A DNA stretch of 64,000 bases, from contig NZ_BDAE01000009.1 of the NCBI RefSeq assembly GCF_002091675.1, positions 106,628 to 170,627 on the forward strand, read 5' to 3'. Of this stretch, positions 9,266 through 18,108 are shown one piece after another. Position numbers and translations under genes: made by a program. Positions within the stretch are counted from its first letter, which is position 1; every line of letters starts with the position of its first letter. This stretch comes from Pseudomonas luteola NBRC 103146. Lineage in GTDB: Bacteria > Pseudomonadota > Gammaproteobacteria > Pseudomonadales > Pseudomonadaceae. Below the pieces are notes generated by a model. It saw only the letters and a program-made list of their open reading frames with translations. It had not been told where the DNA came from and ran no database searches.

Positions 9266-10477
9266 TTACTGACTAACGCTGGCCCTGTTGCCAGTACCTG
9301 TCTGGCTGAGCACAGCACGGCTGCTGCCTTCAAAGTTTGAGGATTGCTGAATAATGGCCTCATTCGCAATGCCTACCTGTGCCAGCGTTGCGCTACTTGG
9401 ATTCTCATAGGAGGAAACTTGATCAAGTCGAGCGATGTTCAGATCTCCGCTTTGATCAACGTCAATCGAGCCTTCACCGCTCTGGCTGATATCTACACGA
9501 TTGTCATTTCCAAAGGCAATACTTTCTACCGAACTATACGTACCGGACTGATACACTCGAAGTGTGTTGGCATCTCCGGTCTGAATGTAAGAAATTCTAG
9601 AGCTATCTACCCATTGGGTGGCCTCAACTCGGTTAGAATCACCTTCAGTCTCTCCCTGCAATGCTCCAGCGCCTCCGCCCAGGCTAGCGGATAACAGGTT
9701 ATTATTACCATTTTGGGTCACATCTACGTAACCGCCTAACCAGCTGCCTTGTTGAATAGCAAGCTGATTACCGTCACCCTGCTGAACGTATCTAAGACTC
9801 ACTTGGTACTCGCCACGCTGCTCAATATTGACCACGTTACTGTTACCAACGGTAGTGCCTATCAACTCTCCGCCACTGTAGGCTATTTGCGATATGAGCA
9901 GCTCGTTGGTTGAGCCTTCCTGAACGATAGACAGCTCACCTTCGTTTGAGGCGTTAACTGAGGCATAGTTGTCATTACCAGTTTGATCAACGCCTGCCGA
10001 GCCTGACAAGCTGAGCAGAACACCATTTCTATCGCCTTTCTGGTTGATCGCTCCATACGCGTCATAGCCTCCCTGCACTTCAATGGCGTTGTAATTTCCT
10101 AGCTGCATACCCGAAAAATTATTTGAATAATGCGATTCTCCAAAAGCAATATTGGCCTGATTGCCCTGTCCTTGCTGTTGTAGCTCAATATGGCTTTGAG
10201 TGCCGTTACCCGCTTGGTAAAGTCGGGCATCGTTATCTGTTCCCTCTTGGTAAAGATTTGCCGTGCTGGCGTTTTCACTACCTTGCTGTATATACCCAAT
10301 ATTGTTGCTGCCGGATTGCCTGATAGCCGCTTGACTAATAAGCGTTGTCTCAAGCTGTTCTATCGTCGCTGTATTATTTTCACCGTCCTGTATTAAATCA
10401 GCGGTATTGCTGTCTGCAAGACAAGAAATGCTGAATGAGAGCAGAGCAATAATGAAGCAGGGTTTGACGGTAGACAT
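9266..10477 (-). CDS. Curlin-repeat secreted protein (functional amyloid-like), copy 2
   Basis: 403 residues. A signal peptide (CFIIALLSFSISCLA, probable cleavage before DSN) is followed by repeats of the Q-x-G-x-x-N type (IQDGENNTATI, IRQSGSNNIGYI, YQEGTDNDARL, SQTGTGNRASV). AGGAG lies seven bases before the ATG. It converges with copy 1, with the DUF2256 gene and the broken HEAT-like gene between them. Copies 1 and 2 diverge widely in repeat sequence, so they are not a recent duplication. Extracellular matrix or adhesin roles are inferred from the curlin family; no dedicated export genes are present nearby. Confidence 0.83.
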   Translation of the reverse strand: MSTVKPCFIIALLSFSISCLADSNTADLIQDGENNTATIEQLETTLISQAAIRQSGSNNIGYIQQGSENASTANLYQEGTDNDARLYQAGNGTQSHIELQQQGQGNQANIAFGESHYSNNFSGMQLGNYNAIEVQGGYDAYGAINQKGDRNGVLLSLSGSAGVDQTGNDNYASVNASNEGELSIVQEGSTNELLISQIAYSGGELIGTTVGNSNVVNIEQRGEYQVSLRYVQQGDGNQLAIQQGSWLGGYVDVTQNGNNNLLSASLGGGAGALQGETEGDSNRVEATQWVDSSRISYIQTGDANTLRVYQSGTYSSVESIAFGNDNRVDISQSGEGSIDVDQSGDLNIARLDQVSSYENPSSATLAQVGIANEAIIQQSSNFEGSSRAVLSQTGTGNRASVSQ

Positions 10478-10921
10478 AAAGGGCTCCTGACTTTCCTATA
10501 ACGCAGTAGATAGCGTGTGAGTAAACAGGTCAGGGCCAAAATGAAATCAGGCGGGGCACTTTCTCTACATGCAAGGGTGTGAACCTATAGCGACGAGACA
10601 ATAAAGCGTGCTTTGCTTACAATTAAGACCCCACAGCCATAAAGCGAGCCTTATGGTTGGCCGATTCTCAGGCAACGTAAGATCAGGGCCTATCACTCAA
10701 ATGATCTTATTACGAGCAAAAGGGGATTAAGTCTGTAACCCTATGTTACAGCCTGTTAAATCGTAGCCTTCTCCATTTGTTCAATGATATGAGGCGCTTT
10801 TTGAAGAGTTCGGCAGTAAGTAAGCTGGGCTTCATGAACGTCAGCTCAACTGCCGAGCTTAAAGTACTTTTTCACTGCACAGTTCAGCTAGTGATAGCGT
10901 CTGGAAGCTTAGCGATGACCT
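10478..10921. other. Intergenic region upstream of curlin-repeat gene 2
   Basis: No gene seen. It should hold the minus-strand curlin promoter. A 7-bp inverted repeat with a 5-nt spacer, CTGTAAC-cctat-GTTACAG (10733-10751), could be a regulator site. No hrp box is present. Confidence 0.5.
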
Positions 10922-11287
10922 TTATCTCAATTGAAAGCCGTAGAGCCATGTAACGCCAATGCCGGTTAATGTCGGATAAGGTGCTTCTCCCCAGTATTCG
11001 GGCAGTACTTTCCAGATCGTATCAAAGCGTGTTTCGGGATCAACGATGAAAACCGTTACGTCAATGACATCTTTGAACGAGCAGCCTGCTGCAGCCAGAA
11101 TCGCGTTCAGATTTTCAAAAGCAAGCCGCACCTGTGCCTCCAGTTCCGGCTCGGGTGAACCATCCTCACGACTACCAACCTGTCCTGAAACGAACAAAAA
11201 ACCGTTGGAGCGAATCGCGGGTGAATAACGATTGCGCTCATACAATGCCTGACGGCCAGTTGGAAAAACGGCGTTGCGTGTGCTCAT
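10922..11287 (-). CDS. RidA family protein (YjgF/YER057c/UK114)
   Basis: About 121 residues from the ATG at 11287, which has AGGAG at good spacing; the frame is open a further 7 codons without a ribosome site. Motifs: RYSPAIRSNGFLFVSGQVG, EAQVRLAFENLNAILAAAG, DVTVFIVDP, as in the RidA fold (trimeric; enamine/imine deaminase in characterised members). The C-terminus reads PTLTGIGVTWLYGFQLR: the usual R-P-A-R-x-x-V-x-V ending with the catalytic arginine is replaced, so it may belong to a subgroup without classical RidA activity. It is divergent from a LysR gene that probably regulates it. Confidence 0.85.
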   Translation of the reverse strand: MSTRNAVFPTGRQALYERNRYSPAIRSNGFLFVSGQVGSREDGSPEPELEAQVRLAFENLNAILAAAGCSFKDVIDVTVFIVDPETRFDTIWKVLPEYWGEAPYPTLTGIGVTWLYGFQLR

Positions 11288-11417
11288 GGTTGCTCTCCTA
11301 TGGGTCAATGCCCGGTGTAGAGAGACTTTAAGGAACGCTTACCTGTTGAATAAACTAGCAGGCGCAGTCATCACTATTTGTAAAATCCAAATAATCTACA
11401 AGACAGTAGGAACAACG

Positions 11418-12356
11418 ATGGATCGTTTTGATGCAATGCAGGCGTTTGCTCGTGTTGTGGAGGCAGGCAGCTTTACCAAGGCTGCCGAAACACTTCATAT
11501 GAGCAAGACCAGCGTTACCCAACTGGTGCAGCAACTGGAAGCCCGGTTACGCGTTAAGCTGCTCAACCGGACCACACGCCGTGTCAATGTGACGGCCGAT
11601 GGGGCCGCTTATTATGAGCGCGTGGTCAGACTGCTTGCGGATATGGATGATGCCGAAACGAGCTTATCCAGCGCCTCCTTGGCTCCCAGAGGGCGGTTAC
11701 AAGTGGATGTGCCCAGCCCTTTTGCCCGTCTGGTTCTGATCCCGACACTTCCAGCGTTTTACGAAAAGTATCCTGATATCCAACTTGATATGGGTGTCAG
11801 TGATCGTATGGTCGATCTGATTGGCGACAATGTGGATTGCGTTGTACGTGGTGGCAAGATTACCGATCAATCGTTGGTTGCTCGCCATATAGGCGATTTA
11901 CGGCTTGGGGTGTACGCCGCGCCGAGCTATCTGGAGCATCGGGGAACGCCACTTCACCCTCGGGAATTAGAAGGTACTGACCACCGTATCGTAGGCTTTC
12001 TCTGGGCGCGCACTGGCAAGGTCTTTCCCTATGCCATGCGTTCCGGCAATGAGAGCGTCAATGTCACGGGTCATTATGCGCTGGCCGTGGACGATGGTAA
12101 TGCCTATTTGGCAGCCGGGCTGGCAGGGCTAGGTCTCCTCTGGTTACCAGACTATATGTCCAAAGATTATTTGATTCGAGGTGAGCTGGTTCCTGTGTTT
12201 GAAGACTGGCAACTCGACCCAATGCCAATGTACGTAGCATTTCCGCCAAACCGGCATGTCAGCGCCAAACTACGTGTATTTATCCAATGGATCACTGAAC
12301 TGATGACACCCAGCGAAGCAGTGTCAGACAAGAGACCGTTAGGCCCTGCCCGCTGA
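11418..12356 (+). CDS. LysR-family transcriptional regulator
   Basis: 312 residues from the ATG at 11418 (AGG seven bases upstream). The frame extends upstream to 11274 but that part overlaps the divergent promoter. The N-terminal winged HTH is typical (FARVVEAGSFTKAAETLHMSKTSVTQLVQQLEARLRVKLLNRTTRRVNVT), followed by a LysR substrate-binding domain of the CrgA/AaeR-like type (PRGRLQVDVPSPFARLVLIPTL, VDCVVRGGKITDQSLVARHIG). It is divergent from the RidA-like gene, the classic arrangement for autoregulation and control of the neighbour. The inducer is unknown. Confidence 0.93.
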   Translation: MDRFDAMQAFARVVEAGSFTKAAETLHMSKTSVTQLVQQLEARLRVKLLNRTTRRVNVTADGAAYYERVVRLLADMDDAETSLSSASLAPRGRLQVDVPSPFARLVLIPTLPAFYEKYPDIQLDMGVSDRMVDLIGDNVDCVVRGGKITDQSLVARHIGDLRLGVYAAPSYLEHRGTPLHPRELEGTDHRIVGFLWARTGKVFPYAMRSGNESVNVTGHYALAVDDGNAYLAAGLAGLGLLWLPDYMSKDYLIRGELVPVFEDWQLDPMPMYVAFPPNRHVSAKLRVFIQWITELMTPSEAVSDKRPLGPAR

Positions 12357-12589
12357 TTGCGGCCGAGCTGAAGATGCATACAAAATCCGCTGACCCGGAT
12401 AAGGTGCGTCCAGGTGTTTTCGCCGTCTAGACTCTATCCCTGCCCAACCAAAACCTTAGTTTGGCCTGTGCAGCAGGCCCAAAGGTGATCTGATCGGCTA
12501 TATTAGCGGAGAATGCACTGCAGCCCGCCAGGGCTGCAGTAGTTTACGCCCATGTTATCGGACGCCATCAGCTGGGTGTTGTAGCCTCA

Positions 12590-13594
12590 TTACACCTGAA
12601 GTTTACGTAGCTCACCCCCCTCCTGCTTTAGGCGCTTCAAATACGTGGCGGAGTTCAGTAACTGGTAGGGGAGGTAAAGGCCCGGTGAGGTGGGCGGTTG
12701 ACCGTCCAGCCCGAGCAGCCTTTCAAGGACCATTGCTACGCTAAGGCCTGTTAGCGGTGCCGCGCCTTCTGGATGGATGACGGCATGACGTGTGCGCAGT
12801 GGTTCGCCATTTAGGTCCTCGCCCTCAAGCTCAATGATGATCTCGGTCGACATAGGTTTACCCTGACGTCGGGTTGAGCTAACCCCGATGCCCATATTGA
12901 ACTGGATATTGGCTGCGCCTGTTGCGGCCCCTAGGCCAACGACGTCAATGGATGAAAACCCGGACGCTTCGATTTCAGTACCATCAACTGCACGAAAGCT
13001 GACCTTGGCATCCTCTCCTTCCCGCCAAATATATACACCGGCACGCCGGGTCAGCGCGGCTGGCAGCATCCTGTTCAGGCGCTCAAAGTCGCTTGCAACA
13101 GTCGGGCCTCCGGTATCCTGTTCATCGACCAGCGCATTGATGCGTATGTCGTGCACGCGGCTAAACGCACTGGCAATGCTCAGTGTGGATACCGTTGTAG
13201 CGCCCACCATCCATTCGTAACCGAGGACAATGGGTGCAGCATTAGGCATGTGCATGTAGGTTGCGATTTCCGGTGCGATCTCGAAAATGCCAGATGAAAT
13301 ACTGAGATGAGGCACACCGTGCTTTTGGGCGTAGCGTAGCCCGGCAATAGCATGGTCCATGTAGAAGACTACGACGCCGCTGACGGTGCGATCCCCAAGG
13401 CCCAGATCGTCGGCGCCAGCGTCAATGACCACGCCTTGCGCTCCGCCAATCTGTTCTGCGGCCTGTTGGGCCTTGGCAGCATCGCGGCCGCCAATCAGCA
13501 GTGGTACATCAGGATAGGCTGCGCGCAGCGCCCGGGCAGTTTGATGACCAACTGCGCCAGAACCGCCCATTAACAGGATAGGATTAAGTGACAT
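12590..13594 (-). CDS. Saccharopine dehydrogenase-like NAD(P)-binding protein
   Basis: 334 residues with an N-terminal Rossmann motif (LLMGGSGAVGHQTARALRAAYPDVPLLIGGR), as in the saccharopine dehydrogenase NADP-binding domain superfamily. The central part (GVPHLSISSGIFEIAPEIA) is also in keeping. Whether it is a dehydrogenase and on what substrate is not evident. AGGAG precedes the ATG by nine bases. It faces the TetR gene across a gap holding two matching inverted repeats, so it is the likely target of that repressor. Confidence 0.8.
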   Translation of the reverse strand: MSLNPILLMGGSGAVGHQTARALRAAYPDVPLLIGGRDAAKAQQAAEQIGGAQGVVIDAGADDLGLGDRTVSGVVVFYMDHAIAGLRYAQKHGVPHLSISSGIFEIAPEIATYMHMPNAAPIVLGYEWMVGATTVSTLSIASAFSRVHDIRINALVDEQDTGGPTVASDFERLNRMLPAALTRRAGVYIWREGEDAKVSFRAVDGTEIEASGFSSIDVVGLGAATGAANIQFNMGIGVSSTRRQGKPMSTEIIIELEGEDLNGEPLRTRHAVIHPEGAAPLTGLSVAMVLERLLGLDGQPPTSPGLYLPYQLLNSATYLKRLKQEGGELRKLQV

Positions 13595-13620
13595 TACATG
13601 ATCTCCTAATTCCAGGCTTC

Positions 13621-13639
13621 AACCTACTACTGGTAGGTA
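13621..13639. promoter_or_regulatory. Probable TetR operator, proximal to the dehydrogenase-like gene
   Basis: AACCTACTACTGGTAGGTA, an imperfect copy of the palindrome at 13665. It lies 26 nt upstream of the minus-strand start codon. Confidence 0.65.
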
Positions 13640-13664
13640 AACTATCACGACTATCACTTATCTG

Positions 13665-13683
13665 AACCTACCATTGGTAGGTT
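13665..13683. promoter_or_regulatory. Probable TetR operator, perfect palindrome
   Basis: AACCTACCA and TGGTAGGTT are exact inverted 9-mers around a single T. It sits 22 nt before the GTG of the TetR gene and 26 nt from the sister site, an arrangement suited to a repressor controlling both divergent genes. Confidence 0.75.
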
Positions 13684-13705
13684 TTTTTGGTTCGGGAATG
13701 ATCAA

Positions 13706-14320
13706 GTGCAAAAAGAAACAGTGCCCTCCGCTATACGTTCCTCTACACGCCGGCTTCCAAAAGCCGAGCGGCGTAGACAACTGCTGGATACCGCATTGCT
13801 GATCGTGCGGGAGGAAGGAGCAGACCGGTTGACCTTGGGGTATCTCTCCGTCCGCGCAGGCGTCTCCAAACCGGTGGTCTATGATCATTTCGATACCCGC
13901 TCGAGCCTGTTGATCGAGCTCTACAGATGCATTGATATCGAGCGGGTTAACGCTTTCCGTGACGCAATGTCCTTAACCCCGCGGAGCCTTGAAGAAACTG
14001 CCCAACTCCTGGCAAGCGCCTACATTCAGTGCGCAGGAGACACAACCGACGAATTCTATGCAATAGGCGCAGCTCTGGCAGGCAGCGAAGAGAAAGCAGC
14101 AGTCTTTCAGGAGCTGTTGGATAACTGCGTGCAAATGTTCATAGCCGTGCTCAAACCTCACGCAGCTTTTTCGTCTGGCGAATTGGAGCGATGCTGTACG
14201 GGCCTTGTTGGCGCGGGAGAAGCACTCTCAGGCGCATTAGTACGAGGGCGCTATAGCAAGGATGAGGTGATTGACGCGTTCGCCTCCTTGATCCGGAACG
14301 CTTTGCCGGGCACTAATTGA
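13706..14320 (+). CDS. TetR-family transcriptional repressor
   Basis: 204 residues from a GTG at 13706 with a GGGA site upstream (another GTG lies five codons in). The N-terminal HTH is clear: RRRQLLDTALLIVREEGADRLTLGYLSVRAGVSKPVVYDHF. The C-terminal ligand domain is variable and gives no ligand hint. Two palindromic operators lie between it and the divergent dehydrogenase-like gene, which is the likely regulated partner. Confidence 0.92.
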   Translation: MQKETVPSAIRSSTRRLPKAERRRQLLDTALLIVREEGADRLTLGYLSVRAGVSKPVVYDHFDTRSSLLIELYRCIDIERVNAFRDAMSLTPRSLEETAQLLASAYIQCAGDTTDEFYAIGAALAGSEEKAAVFQELLDNCVQMFIAVLKPHAAFSSGELERCCTGLVGAGEALSGALVRGRYSKDEVIDAFASLIRNALPGTN

Positions 14321-14507
14321 GGCTGAAACATGAATGCGGCAGAACCGTGTTCTTATGCTTTCACAAAATATAGGCCAACCGGTTGGATTTTCCAGCCAAC
14401 CCTTTAACTCCTGCTCCAACATTTATGGATAGTAATAGAGAATATGTCCACGGCTGGGCGATATTCGCAGGGGTAAAGTCACCTCAAAAACTATCGTCGC
14501 GTATATT

Positions 14508-14535
14508 GGAACAAAGCCTGCTCCTGAGCCACTCA
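14508..14535 (+). promoter_or_regulatory. hrp box (HrpL promoter) of the J-domain effector gene
   Basis: GGAACA, 15 nt, CCACTCA; consensus GGAACC-N15/16-CCACNNA with one change at the last base of the -35 element. It ends 28 nt before the ATG at 14564. Confidence 0.88.
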
Positions 14536-14563
14536 GTCGGGTATCCGCTCTAGGAGGCGCCCG

Positions 14564-16021
14564 ATGATCCATATATCCAATGCATCGTTAACATCACTGC
14601 AGGTCGAGCTGGGCAAAGCTGACAAGCCTTCGGTGCATCTGGATCTTCATGTCGCAGAAAACATCGCTATGGGCGCCAAGATGCATTTCCCTGGCTCATG
14701 GTTGGATCAGCAGCGAGCATCGCTTGGACCACTCCAACAAAAAATGTTTGATGTTGCCCTGAAAGTGTTAAGTGGGGACGAAAAGCCCAGAGCTGTTCAA
14801 GCCAATGGTATGGGCCGAGAAATCTTCTTGGATCGCCCTGCCTATGGGGCTACCACCATTAGTATTGGGTTCGAAAAGCCGATGTCTGAGGTATTAGGCT
14901 TTCTCGGTATGAGTGATGGTAAGGGCAAAGCATTACTCTCTTTAGGTACAAAGCTGGCAAATACACTGTCACCCAGCACCAAACAAGCTGGTAACGACAG
15001 CCTGATGGCAAAGGCGCGCAGTGCCTTACCAGGTAATATTGGTTTAGGTAGCGTAATCCGAAATATCACGGGAGGGTTCGTCTCCGCAATCAATAACCCA
15101 GCAGCTCAATTATCTGGTAATGGGGAAGCTCCGCCGCCGCTTCCTCCGCGTCCTGGCCGCCAGAACGGTAATCCTAATAGTACCTATGGATCGCCCCCTC
15201 TTCCTCAAAGGCCACGGGCAAACAGTTTTCCACGTACAGCCCGTGAGGCACAGGCTGGCTTTAGTACAGAATTCAAGCCATCTACCGGACGAACACCGAA
15301 AGAGACTCCACCGCCGCTTCCACCTCGTCCAGGTCAGGGTCCCAAGATCAACCCGGAACAAGCATCTGGGGAAGCGCCTTTCTTCGGGCATGCATCGGCC
15401 AGCAGCTTTTCGCATGCAGATTATGAAAACTACGAAATGGACCCCAATGAGGCGCAAGCGGCTGAGAATAAGGCAAGCCAGGAGGCACCCAAGCCCCATC
15501 TGAAGTCACATTTGAGCCAAGTGGCGTTACATGCGAAGCTCAACGGTCAGCGCCCAGCGGATGAAGGCGCAAATGCCAAGTCACCCAGGCCTGAAAAGAA
15601 CTCAACTCGCGCTGAGCCCAATGGCCCTGAATTCAATGGCGAGCGGCCATCTGCTGGGAAACCGCGTGCGAGTAGTGCTCCGCCGCCTCGCCAAACGAGG
15701 GAACCCGGGATCGACAATGATAAACCATCCACGCACTCGCAAGAGGATGAAACAACTACCAACGGCGCAGCCAACGTGGCCGAGGACATCAAAGCCAAGC
15801 CCGCGGTCAAATCGCTTTATGCACGCTTAGGATTGTTTACCGCGTCGCCAACAGAAAGAGAAATTCGCAAAGCTTATCGAAGGCTTGCTTTAGAAAAGCA
15901 TCCTGACCATAACAAAAGTCCCGAGGCAACGGCTGAGTTTCGAGAACTCCAAGAAGCCTATGAAATTTTGCAAGATCCTGAAAAGCGGCGCGCATATGAT
16001 CTGGACCCTGATCAATCATAG
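14564..16021 (+). CDS. HopI1-like type III effector with C-terminal J domain and PxxP repeats
   Basis: 485 residues from the ATG at 14564, with AGGAG upstream and an hrp box, so HrpL-controlled. The N-terminal 180 residues have no motif I know. A proline-rich middle carries PPPLPPRPG twice plus SPPLPQRP and SAPPPRQTR. The last 70 residues form a J domain (LYARLGLFTASPTEREIRKAYRRLALEKHPDHNKSPEA) with the Hsp70-contacting H446-P447-D448. HopI1 of P. syringae has the same plan, a repeat region before a C-terminal J domain, and acts on chloroplast Hsp70; its repeats are P/Q-rich, whereas these look like SH3-domain ligands. Secretion is inferred from the hrp box and location. Calling it a true HopI1 allele would need alignment; hence no symbol. 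Confidence 0.85.
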   Translation: MIHISNASLTSLQVELGKADKPSVHLDLHVAENIAMGAKMHFPGSWLDQQRASLGPLQQKMFDVALKVLSGDEKPRAVQANGMGREIFLDRPAYGATTISIGFEKPMSEVLGFLGMSDGKGKALLSLGTKLANTLSPSTKQAGNDSLMAKARSALPGNIGLGSVIRNITGGFVSAINNPAAQLSGNGEAPPPLPPRPGRQNGNPNSTYGSPPLPQRPRANSFPRTAREAQAGFSTEFKPSTGRTPKETPPPLPPRPGQGPKINPEQASGEAPFFGHASASSFSHADYENYEMDPNEAQAAENKASQEAPKPHLKSHLSQVALHAKLNGQRPADEGANAKSPRPEKNSTRAEPNGPEFNGERPSAGKPRASSAPPPRQTREPGIDNDKPSTHSQEDETTTNGAANVAEDIKAKPAVKSLYARLGLFTASPTEREIRKAYRRLALEKHPDHNKSPEATAEFRELQEAYEILQDPEKRRAYDLDPDQS

Positions 16022-16239
16022 AAGCCTTCCCACGCAAGCTTTGGATCCTGGGACAGGATCATACCGGGCCATAAGTCACTCTATATGGCTGAGCGGATTT
16101 GAAGAGCGTTCATTCGGTCGGATCGTTCTCGACTTATGTCGCTGGGATAGGTTTTGGTTCTCATTCATAGGCTATGCATGTTCTTCGAAAAATCGTGAAC
16201 AGGCTCTTAGAGTTTCCTATCCCATTGAGCTGCTAAAAA

Positions 16240-17274
16240 TTACATGACTCGCTGCTTACCCTTAACGCAGCCATAACGCGTTTCCCTGGATGGTCCATAT
16301 CCATAGAACGACTTGTAGCATTTACTGAAGTGGCTCGGAGAAACAAACCCGCAGGCTATGGCGACATCAAGCAGAGAAAGGTCAGAATGCTGAATCAGCC
16401 TACGGCTTTCCGTAATCCGCAGCTCCAGGTAATAGCGAACCGGAGAGGTTCCCAGTTGCAGTTGGAAGAGTCGCTCGATCTGCCGTTTGGAGCGGCCTAC
16501 ACACTGGGATATTTGCTCCTGGCTCAGTGGCTCCTCAATGTTTGCGCTCATGAGATTGATAGCCTCGCGCAGAGGCTCGCTCATCTTCTCATGCATGGTG
16601 GGACGCACCCGACGGTAACGCGACTCCTCAAAGGCCAGTATATCTACGATGGCATCCGACAGCTGATGTCCATGACGCCTACCAATCCAGCCAAGCACCA
16701 TATTAAGCGCACCTGCAGGACTTGCCGCGGTTAGCCGATCACGATCAACAATAAAGCTTTCGCTGGTCACCTGGCTGTCTTTCGCCAGTTCAGCGACGGT
16801 CACTCGGTGCTCGGGATGGACAGCACACTTGTATCCATCAAGTAGACCTGCCTGAGCGAGGAACCACGCGCCATTCCACAGCCCTGCTACAGCGTCCCCC
16901 TTCTCTGCAGCAACCTTGAGCGCGCGGCTGAGCGCAGGGATCGGGTACAGGACGGTACGCAGCCCTCCACACACGACGAGCAGATCCAGACTATTGCATT
17001 GCCCTGAAGAAAGCGCCGCGTCAGGACAGATCGCAAGCCCAAGGTCACTCATGACCGGCTCGCCATCAAAACTAAGGGTTACGGTGGAAAAGGTATCTGC
17101 CAGGATCAGGTTTCCCGTCACAAGTGTATCGAGCGCCTGGGTAAAAGCAGGAAGGGAAAAGTGCTCAAGGAGTACAAAGCCGACGCGAGAGGTTGAGGAG
17201 GATTGGCTTGTACTACCCATATAACGAAGGTTTCGTCCCTGCATGGCTTCGCTGAACGCTCTTTTTTTCACCAT
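16240..17274 (-). CDS. GlxA-family AraC-type regulator with DJ-1/PfpI domain
   Basis: 344 residues; GAGG precedes the ATG at 17274. The N-terminal half is a class I glutamine amidotransferase-like (DJ-1/PfpI) domain (VGFVLLEHFSLPAFTQALDTL, LLVVCGGL, GLWNGAWFLAQAGLLDG). The usual nucleophile elbow G-x-C reads GLWNGAWF, without Cys, so it is a ligand-binding rather than catalytic domain. The C-terminal AraC domain is intact (EEPLSQEQISQCVGRSKRQIERLFQ, then LSLLDVAIACGFVSPSHFSKCYKSFYGYGPS). Members often control quaternary amine catabolism; the target here is not evident. Confidence 0.92.
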   Translation of the reverse strand: MVKKRAFSEAMQGRNLRYMGSTSQSSSTSRVGFVLLEHFSLPAFTQALDTLVTGNLILADTFSTVTLSFDGEPVMSDLGLAICPDAALSSGQCNSLDLLVVCGGLRTVLYPIPALSRALKVAAEKGDAVAGLWNGAWFLAQAGLLDGYKCAVHPEHRVTVAELAKDSQVTSESFIVDRDRLTAASPAGALNMVLGWIGRRHGHQLSDAIVDILAFEESRYRRVRPTMHEKMSEPLREAINLMSANIEEPLSQEQISQCVGRSKRQIERLFQLQLGTSPVRYYLELRITESRRLIQHSDLSLLDVAIACGFVSPSHFSKCYKSFYGYGPSRETRYGCVKGKQRVM

Positions 17275-17432
17275 GGTTGCCTCGTTTTACGTTGTTGTTA
17301 TGACATCCAGGCAAGTAAAAGGCCTGAGCATGACGATGTCTGGACAAACTACAGATTTGTTTCGGCAGTATGAACGATCCTGAAATTTAAGCGCTCCAAG
17401 CGCACAACTAAAGTACTCACTTTGACCCTCGT

Positions 17433-17843
17433 TTATTCGGGTGAGGCAACCCAGTCCTCAATTCTCAAGCCAGGTACGCGGTCGAACTCTCGACGGTTAT
17501 TGGTAACGACAATCAGCCCCTGGGAGCGTGCATGCCCGGCAATCATTTGGTCATAGGGACCAATCTGCTTACCCAGGCGGGCAAGCTCAGCACGAAGTTG
17601 TCCAGTGTGGGCAGCAGCCTCCTGATCATACTTGAGCACCTCCAGGCGAGCCGCAAAGCCTTCTACGTCCGCCAGATTGCGCTCAGGGTTAGAAGACTTC
17701 TCCGCTCCATAGATCAACTCCATCAGCGTTACAGTGCTGATGCACATTTGACCGTGGTGCCGTTTGAAGGCTTCTCGAACCTCCTGGGGCCTGTTCTTGA
17801 TAGTAAATATGCAAATATTGGTGTCGAGCATGAACTTGAGCAT
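17433..17843 (-). CDS. vapC: VapC-type PIN-domain ribonuclease toxin
   Basis: 136 residues. PIN-domain acidic residues are visible in order: LDTNICIF (first Asp), TLMELIYGAEKS (Glu), IGPYDQMIAGHA (Asp), VVTNNRREFDRVPGL (last Asp), the usual metal-binding set of VapC enzymes, which cut RNA, often initiator tRNA. The start overlaps the VapB stop by one base (TGATG), so translation is coupled. Probably active, since all motifs are intact. Confidence 0.93.
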   Translation of the reverse strand: MLKFMLDTNICIFTIKNRPQEVREAFKRHHGQMCISTVTLMELIYGAEKSSNPERNLADVEGFAARLEVLKYDQEAAAHTGQLRAELARLGKQIGPYDQMIAGHARSQGLIVVTNNRREFDRVPGLRIEDWVASPE

Positions 17844-18073
17844 CAGAACGTTTCGCGCTCCTGATCTGCCGGCTGCTCACGCTCCGCCATGAAGTCTGCA
17901 GTAACCCTCTCACAATCGAACCAGCTATCCCAGGACTCCCCTGCGGGAGTGATGAGTCGAGCCCGACCAAGGGCAACAATATCGACGCGCTTTACGTCAT
18001 CTGGTAGGGCAACAGCCTTAGGTAGCCTTACGGCCTGACTGCGATTGCTCTGAAAAACTGCGCCTTGTTCCAC
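17843..18073 (-). CDS. vapB: VapB-type antitoxin
   Basis: 76 residues from a GTG at 18073 with GAGG upstream. The N-terminus is an AbrB/SpoVT-like DNA-binding swapped hairpin (AVFQSNRSQAVRLPKAVALPDDVKRVDIVALG), and the C-terminal tail (WDSWFDCERVTADFMAERE) is the toxin-wrapping part seen in VapB. It pairs with the downstream VapC and probably autorepresses through the palindromes directly upstream. Confidence 0.92.
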   Translation of the reverse strand: MEQGAVFQSNRSQAVRLPKAVALPDDVKRVDIVALGRARLITPAGESWDSWFDCERVTADFMAEREQPADQERETF

Positions 18074-18085
18074 AGCACACCTCGC

Positions 18086-18108
18086 GGGATATATTTAATG
18101 TATATCCC
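18086..18108. promoter_or_regulatory. VapBC operator palindrome with neighbouring half-sites
   Basis: GGGATATA and TATATCCC are perfect inverted 8-mers with a 7-nt spacer, 12 nt upstream of the vapB start. Related half-sites recur at 18125 (GGGATATG) and 18138 (GGGATATA). This fits autoregulation by VapB or VapBC. Confidence 0.75.
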
